11,747 bases of DNA, from positions 1-11,747 of the forward strand of contig OMSP01000139.1 in assembly GCA_900313775.1 (NCBI GenBank), written 5' to 3'. This DNA is from an uncultured Eubacteriales bacterium. Its GTDB lineage: Bacteria; Bacillota; Clostridia; Lachnospirales; Lachnospiraceae. Numbering within the stretch: position 1 is the stretch's first letter; each line of letters opens with the position of its first letter. Made by a program: the position numbers and the translations under genes. Shown in pieces: positions 7,944 through 11,747 of this stretch. A model generated the notes under the pieces. It was not told the DNA's origin. It did not search any database and saw nothing but the letters and a program-made list of their open reading frames with translations.

Positions 7944-7946
7944 CTA
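7944..7946 (-). other. In-frame TAG splitting the surface-protein gene
   Basis: The coding strand reads AAC AAC ATC GAC TAG CAC AAA GTC, and both sides are in the same frame. The stop lies between the end of a chitobiase-C-like beta domain (..AAVYKINIV) and the first strand of a bacterial-repeat domain (HKVTVVTK). A single base change from TAC, TAT, CAG, GAG, AAG, TGG, TCG or TTG would produce it. Confidence 0.93.
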
Positions 7947-10900
7947 GTCGATGTTGTTTACGATGTTGATCTTATAGACCGCCGCCGGGCTCTTGACCCC
8001 GTAGGAGAGAGCGTAGGTCTTTATCTCATAGTCCGCTTCCTCCTGGCCTCTGGTCGACAGATCAACGCCTCCGCGGTACAGCTTGTTCTTCTCGAGTGTC
8101 CTGTGTGTATTATCATCCCCTACCAGATCCAGATCATAGTAGACCGCTGCGCCTTTTCGCCCGCTGCCTGTAAGTATCAGTGTCTGATTGCCGGCAAACT
8201 CGTCGGGTTCCGATTGGCCGGGGGTCAGTTCCTGCTCTCCGATCCGGGCCTCGGGCTCACCGACGGACGTCGGCGGCGTGATCGTATAGCTCTCTGTTTC
8301 ATCAAAATAGTAGCTGTCCTTTGTGCGGGTCCAGGCGAAATTGACCTCCGGATTGTGCTGCTGCAGGATCCGGGACATATTGATCGCGAGCGTACCGAAA
8401 TAGGTCATGGTCCTGTTGGTGTCATAGACCTCATCTGTCGCGTAATCGGCGTCGATCATGCCGAAGATCATGTCGGCCAGTGCCGGCCAGTTCTTCTCCA
8501 GCTTGGCTTTCTCCGAGGCATCGAGGAACTCAAACGCGCCGGTCGCGTCGAGCTTGGTCCACATGAAGGTCGTATACTTCTGTTTCTTCGCAGCGCTGAG
8601 CTTGCTCCAATTGCCGATCACATCATCCCAGACATTGAACATATCAGTTTCGCTCAGAGAGACATAGGAGATGGCGTTCATGATCGCCGAAGCACGGTTC
8701 ATAAATCCGGTCTTCTTCTCCGATGTCATTCCGAACAGCAGAGCCATCGAGTCTCTTGCCGCTTTCTGGATCGTGCTGTAAGTGGTGGCGCCAAAACTGA
8801 CCTCTTCCTCCGCCCACACTTTCCGGCTGCCGATCCTGGCTTCCTGCATGAACTCGATAAAGTCGCGGATGTAGTCCTCTTCCATCCATTTATAACTTCC
8901 TTTTTCATAGATATCCATCGGAATGAAGTTGATCGCCCCGACGTGGAAGTAATCATCAAAGACCATGCCGGGATCGACTGCTGTCATCTGTTTGAGTGCC
9001 GCTGCTCTTTTTTCTGTATATACCGGATTGTCACAATTCTCATCCTGATCTCTCTTCGTCAGGAGCGGTTCGTTGTCATGGTAGGTCGTCACGGTCGAGG
9101 CGCCGGCGTTGTCCGCGCTGTTCCCGATCGTTCTTGTCTCCGTCTTCACTTCGCCTGCATCCCCTCCCGGAATATAGTGATCCACGCCGTAGCGCTTGAA
9201 TCCCATACGGGAAGGTCCTACCAGCGGAACGAGATCCGCATAGTTAATCAGGTTGTGAATACAGTAATACTTGGTCTTGTCAGCAAATTTTTCGGCTTTG
9301 TCCACGCCGCCCTGAGGGGCCTCACAGGGATAACCGTATACCTTGTTGCCCTTTTCCGTGTATTTTTCCACGAGTCTCTTGCAGAGCAGGTTGGCCGCCG
9401 CGCCGGAACGCGAAAAACCGCTGACCCAGAACTTGACCTTTCCGTCCGCTATCTTATCGGTCAGATCATATTTCTCGATATAAAACTCAACTTCGTCCAT
9501 CGCGATCTCGGCCGCCTCGGCAAAGCCCTGAGCCTCGCCGTTATAGCGCGAGCCATCACCCAATGTGCAGTTGCTGGCCCACTCGGCCTCGTATCCGACG
9601 CCTCGAAGCGCGATCGGGATCAGGATATAGCCCGTCGGGTCGGTCTTCGACTGAAGCTGTTTGCTCGCGATCGATACGCCCATCGAGTCTGTGCCGGGTT
9701 TCTCGAGCATATAATCATTGACGTATATCGTCTCGTCAGCGCATCCGATATCGGCCAAGAACTGTCTGGCTGCGGCACTCTTGTTGGAATAATCCGTGAC
9801 CCCTCCCGCGCGCAGATGTCCGCCGGACATATTCAATGCCCATGAGGCCGTTGCCAGCTGATTGCTGTAGACCTCAGGCTCTTTGGCAAAATATCCGTCT
9901 GAATAATAGAAGACCGATGTGCCGTCCGCATCGCCGCTCTCCATGCTCGGATAAGTGAAAAATCCACGGAGCAGATCGTATTCTTTTCCTCCTTCTTGGT
10001 AAGTACCCCATACCTTTGGTGCCGCTTCCTCCGACGACATCGCGATCTCCGTATTGGGATCGTACGCTTCGCCTTTGGCCGGGTGATGGTTCTTGCTTTC
10101 CAGATAGATCTTTCTCTGATTCGGCTCATTGTTGAAGGTAAACCAATATCCGCTGTTTGCACAGGTCATGAATCTGATGCAGTTCGTATTCTTGATCGTG
10201 TCGCCGACACTTCCCTCCGATACCATCATGCCGTCTTTAGGATCATCGAACAGAACTCGCACATCCGCGCCTCTGCCGAGTGTGAAGTTCGCGCGGTCGC
10301 TGCTGCGCAGGCGCAGATCTCCGTTGGTATTGTCTTTGAAGACACAGGGACCGGTGAATTTGAATTTCTCATCCACGCTGCCGTCGGTATAAAGGCCGCC
10401 GCCCTTATCGGAAGCCTTGTTGCCTGTGACGGTACAGCCGTTGACCGTGCTCCCGTCGTTATTGATATAAAGGCCGCCTCCCTCTTTAGCCTCGTTGCCC
10501 GTGACAGTCAGATTTGTGAGACTGATGCCCTCCTCATTGGTGCAGATGCCGCCGCCTTTGCCGCCTGAGCGGTTGTTTGCGATCGTCAGATTACTGACCG
10601 ATACGCTGTCGTTCCAAATGTAGATGCCGCCGCCGTCATCGCCGGCAGCGTTGCCCGAGACGGTGGATTCATCGTCACCGGTAATACTCAGCGATTCTCC
10701 GTCGAGCGCAATACCGCCGCCCTCGTCGTCGCAGAAGTTCTGATCAATATGAGAATTCTTCATCTCCAGCGTGAAGTTGTTGTGATTCGTCTGGTAGATA
10801 CCGCCGCCGTCATTGTAGGCGTAACAGCCGGTGATGGTCGAGTTGTTCATGCGGACAGTCCCCGCGGTGCTCGTGCCGCCGTGGACCCAGATGCCGCCGC

Positions 10901-11477
10901 CGTAGCCGTCCGTCCCCCAGTTCTGCTCTGCCCTGCATCCCGCGAGCGTGACATCGTTCATGGTCAGAGTCACTTCGGATTTGATGTCGATACCGCCCGC
11001 TCCGTTGGAGCTGTAGCCGCCCGCGATAACGCCGCCTTTAAAAGTCTTTGTCGTATTATTCTTTGAGCCCGTCGATGTACCGGTATAGACTCCGACGCTG
11101 TGAGAGGTGCCGGCGGAACCTCCGTTGATCGTCATCGTAGCTTTGCTGTCGATCCAGATCACTTCGCCGTCGCTTTTATAACTTGAGAGCCCTCTGTTGT
11201 ACATATGTCCGTTCATATTGAGGGTCGTATTGGAATTTTGCGGAATACAGAGGCGCACATTACCCCAGTCGGCCAGCATCTCAATACGGATCGTCTGGTC
11301 CTTGTAGCCTTTAACATCATTTACCAAGGCCCCCAGATCCGTGTAGCTTTTGGTGTTGCCGCTTATCGTGACAGTTCCGATAGCCGAAGCGGCATGAACC
11401 CCGCCCGGGGCTATGCCCGTCAGAACAACAACAAACGTGAGTAACATGACCAATACTCTTTTCATAAAGTTCTTCAA
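7944..11477 (-). CDS. Secreted beta-helix / lipase-like surface protein, N-terminal half
   Basis: This is a 1,177-residue secreted protein. The start is TTG at 11477, because AGGAGG (11489-11484) lies 6 bases before it. An ATG at 11495 contains that site inside its coding part, and the ATG at 11465 is 18 bases away. From the TTG: signal peptide 1-29 (KNFMKR, hydrophobic VLVMLLTFVVVLTGIA, cleavage after VHA); right-handed beta-helix ~35-395 with seven GGG[I/L] coils; then a lipase-like alpha/beta-hydrolase domain ~590-1050 with strand VKFWVSGFSRSG. Ser689 is the likely nucleophile, Asp748 (NYADLVPLV) the likely acid, and His767 or, more likely by position near HNPEV..AW, His1041 the base. A chitobiase-C-like beta domain follows at ~1085-1174 (LTGSGRKGAAVYYDLD). 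Function is inferred: an extracellular adhesin-like protein with possible esterase or lipase activity on an unknown substrate. It ends at an in-frame TAG, beyond which the same frame continues. Confidence 0.87.
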   Translation of the reverse strand: MKNFMKRVLVMLLTFVVVLTGIAPGGVHAASAIGTVTISGNTKSYTDLGALVNDVKGYKDQTIRIEMLADWGNVRLCIPQNSNTTLNMNGHMYNRGLSSYKSDGEVIWIDSKATMTINGGSAGTSHSVGVYTGTSTGSKNNTTKTFKGGVIAGGYSSNGAGGIDIKSEVTLTMNDVTLAGCRAEQNWGTDGYGGGIWVHGGTSTAGTVRMNNSTITGCYAYNDGGGIYQTNHNNFTLEMKNSHIDQNFCDDEGGGIALDGESLSITGDDESTVSGNAAGDDGGGIYIWNDSVSVSNLTIANNRSGGKGGGICTNEEGISLTNLTVTGNEAKEGGGLYINNDGSTVNGCTVTGNKASDKGGGLYTDGSVDEKFKFTGPCVFKDNTNGDLRLRSSDRANFTLGRGADVRVLFDDPKDGMMVSEGSVGDTIKNTNCIRFMTCANSGYWFTFNNEPNQRKIYLESKNHHPAKGEAYDPNTEIAMSSEEAAPKVWGTYQEGGKEYDLLRGFFTYPSMESGDADGTSVFYYSDGYFAKEPEVYSNQLATASWALNMSGGHLRAGGVTDYSNKSAAARQFLADIGCADETIYVNDYMLEKPGTDSMGVSIASKQLQSKTDPTGYILIPIALRGVGYEAEWASNCTLGDGSRYNGEAQGFAEAAEIAMDEVEFYIEKYDLTDKIADGKVKFWVSGFSRSGAAANLLCKRLVEKYTEKGNKVYGYPCEAPQGGVDKAEKFADKTKYYCIHNLINYADLVPLVGPSRMGFKRYGVDHYIPGGDAGEVKTETRTIGNSADNAGASTVTTYHDNEPLLTKRDQDENCDNPVYTEKRAAALKQMTAVDPGMVFDDYFHVGAINFIPMDIYEKGSYKWMEEDYIRDFIEFMQEARIGSRKVWAEEEVSFGATTYSTIQKAARDSMALLFGMTSEKKTGFMNRASAIMNAISYVSLSETDMFNVWDDVIGNWSKLSAAKKQKYTTFMWTKLDATGAFEFLDASEKAKLEKNWPALADMIFGMIDADYATDEVYDTNRTMTYFGTLAINMSRILQQHNPEVNFAWTRTKDSYYFDETESYTITPPTSVGEPEARIGEQELTPGQSEPDEFAGNQTLILTGSGRKGAAVYYDLDLVGDDNTHRTLEKNKLYRGGVDLSTRGQEEADYEIKTYALSYGVKSPAAVYKINIVNNID
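10395..10901 (-). repeat. Degenerate repeats encoding GGG[I/L] beta-helix coils
   Basis: Seven copies of a GGC-rich block, seen as GCCGCC on the plus strand, encode GGG followed by I or L at residues 193, 224, 253, 282, 308, 333 and 359 of the surface protein (TTG numbering). Each is preceded by a T[IV]xGN-like strand such as TVTGNKASDKGGGLY. Spacing falls from 31 through 29 to 25-26 residues. The pattern is like the GG[A/G][I/L] and FxxN repeats of chlamydial Pmp proteins and predicted right-handed beta-helices. Confidence 0.85.
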
Positions 11478-11483
11478 AGCGAC

Positions 11484-11490
11484 CCTCCTT
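11484..11490 (-). promoter_or_regulatory. Ribosome binding site of the surface-protein gene
   Basis: AAGGAGG on the minus strand lies 6 bases from TTG (11477-11475). This is the strongest site near the 5' end and argues for a TTG start rather than the ATG at 11495 or 11465. Confidence 0.7.
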
Positions 11491-11508
11491 GACATTGTCT
11501 CTTTGCAG

Positions 11509-11520
11509 TTGAAGCTTCAA
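11509..11520. repeat. 12-bp palindrome in the surface-gene leader
   Basis: TTGAAGCTTCAA is a perfect palindrome in the 5' leader between the predicted promoter and the ribosome binding site. It could be an operator half-site pair or chance; no family is recognised. Confidence 0.35.
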
Positions 11521-11547
11521 TAGCTATATCAAAGCCATATTAGATTG

Positions 11548-11556
11548 ATTATAGCA
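11548..11556 (-). promoter_or_regulatory. Extended -10 promoter of the surface-protein gene
   Basis: The minus strand reads TGCTATAAT, a consensus TATAAT (11553-11548) with the TGn extension. No good TTGACA lies 16-18 bases upstream, which fits an extended -10 promoter. The start of transcription would be near 11541, giving a leader of about 64 bases to the TTG. Confidence 0.65.
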
Positions 11557-11747
11557 CACTTTCTTTTCTGATACTGCAGACATATGACTTTTTCATCAGA
11601 AGCTCTGGACACCGCAGAGTCTTGGACCTTTTTTTATTTGCGTGCGAAGAAGTCGAAAATATGACGCTTTGTATGACGGTCTGAAACGTATGATGAATAC
11701 GTAATCAAGAGACAGCACACGACGACACACACGAAGGAGAGCAAAAA
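11557..11747. other. Intergenic region upstream of a plus-strand gene beyond the window
   Basis: No credible gene is visible here. The plus strand shows a weak 5-bp hairpin CTCTG/CAGAG (11603-11619) followed after nine bases by seven T's (11629-11635), a TTGCGT-16-TATGAC promoter-like pair (11638-11665), and two direct copies of ATGACG (11661 and 11673). It ends with AAGGAG (11734-11739) 8 bases from the window edge. That is a well-placed ribosome binding site, so a plus-strand gene probably starts at or just after 11748. Confidence 0.5.
11686..11702. repeat. Inverted repeat overlapping a -10-like box (possible operator)
   Basis: ACGTAT-GATGA-ATACGT is a perfect 6-bp inverted repeat with a 5-base spacer, about 30 bases before the edge ribosome binding site. 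It contains TATGAT, which could serve as a -10 element, so repressor binding here could shut a promoter of the outgoing gene. No regulator is recognised. Confidence 0.4.

Noticed and set aside
7944..7946. TAG read as pyrrolysine or a general stop-codon reassignment
   Set aside because: The ligase gene ends in TAG at a natural C-terminus, the position is in a linker and not a catalytic site, and no pyl gene or suppressor tRNA is visible in the window.
6762..9845. Open frame of 1,027 codons on the plus strand, opposite the surface-protein gene
   Set aside because: It lies wholly antisense to two well-supported coding halves. It shows no recognisable domain, low-complexity His/Arg/Asp-rich shadow composition, and no ribosome binding site of note. 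Its length comes from codon bias in the real gene.
10380..10910. Regularly spaced GCCGCC blocks as a CRISPR array or tandem DNA repeat
   Set aside because: The units are short and degenerate, keep the reading frame and encode beta-helix glycine turns, so they are protein repeats.
11603..11635. Intrinsic terminator on the plus strand
   Set aside because: The stem is only 5 bp, the T-run is nine bases away, and no plus-strand gene precedes it in the window.

Overview
The window looks like chromosome of an anaerobic, low- to mid-GC Bacillota, most likely class Clostridia. The signs are a class III (Firmicutes-type) fructose-1,6-bisphosphatase, the paired NifU/IscU-like scaffold and 'GGGtGRT' genes found in anaerobic clostridia, strong AGGAGG-type ribosome binding sites, and a very large secreted protein built from beta-helix and Ig/FN3-like modules. 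By eye the GC content is about 50-55%. I see no rRNA, tRNA, CRISPR array, transposase or phage gene.

Layout. On the plus strand at the left edge (2-1225) is the C-terminal ~60% of the bisphosphatase gene. It ends at a perfect 11-bp hairpin with T-rich flanks on both sides, placed between two convergent genes, which probably terminates both. Everything else recognisable is on the minus strand. From right to left these are: a giant secreted surface protein (11477 to 5247) broken by one in-frame TAG at 7946-7944; an AMP-forming acyl-CoA synthetase/ligase (5197-3419); a 94-residue Dabb-like ferredoxin-fold protein (3357-3073); and a two-gene module of an IscU/NifU-like Fe-S scaffold protein (3025-2324) plus a GGGtGRT-family protein (2312-1293). 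This module has its own good promoter, whose -35 box overlaps the stop of the Dabb-like gene. The right end (about 11554-11747) is an intergenic region. It carries the extended -10 promoter of the surface gene on the minus strand and, at the last bases, a ribosome binding site for a plus-strand gene that starts just beyond the window.

The most notable feature is the surface protein. Its N-terminal half has a signal peptide, a Gly-rich right-handed beta-helix of GGG[I/L] coils, a lipase-like alpha/beta-hydrolase domain and a chitobiase-C-like beta domain. It stops at a TAG lying exactly between two domains. The same reading frame then stays open for another 898 codons through repeat, chitobiase-C-like, Ig-like and extremely basic FN3-like modules. 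The downstream part has no signal peptide and no ribosome binding site. The locus is therefore best read as one ~2,076-codon gene carrying a nonsense codon, whether through mutation, sequence error or programmed readthrough. The ligase gene of the same window also ends in TAG, so wholesale reassignment of TAG is unlikely.

Functionally the window mixes central carbon metabolism (gluconeogenesis), acyl activation, a poorly understood Fe-S-related module and cell-surface interaction. Only the scaffold/GGGtGRT pair is clearly a functional unit.
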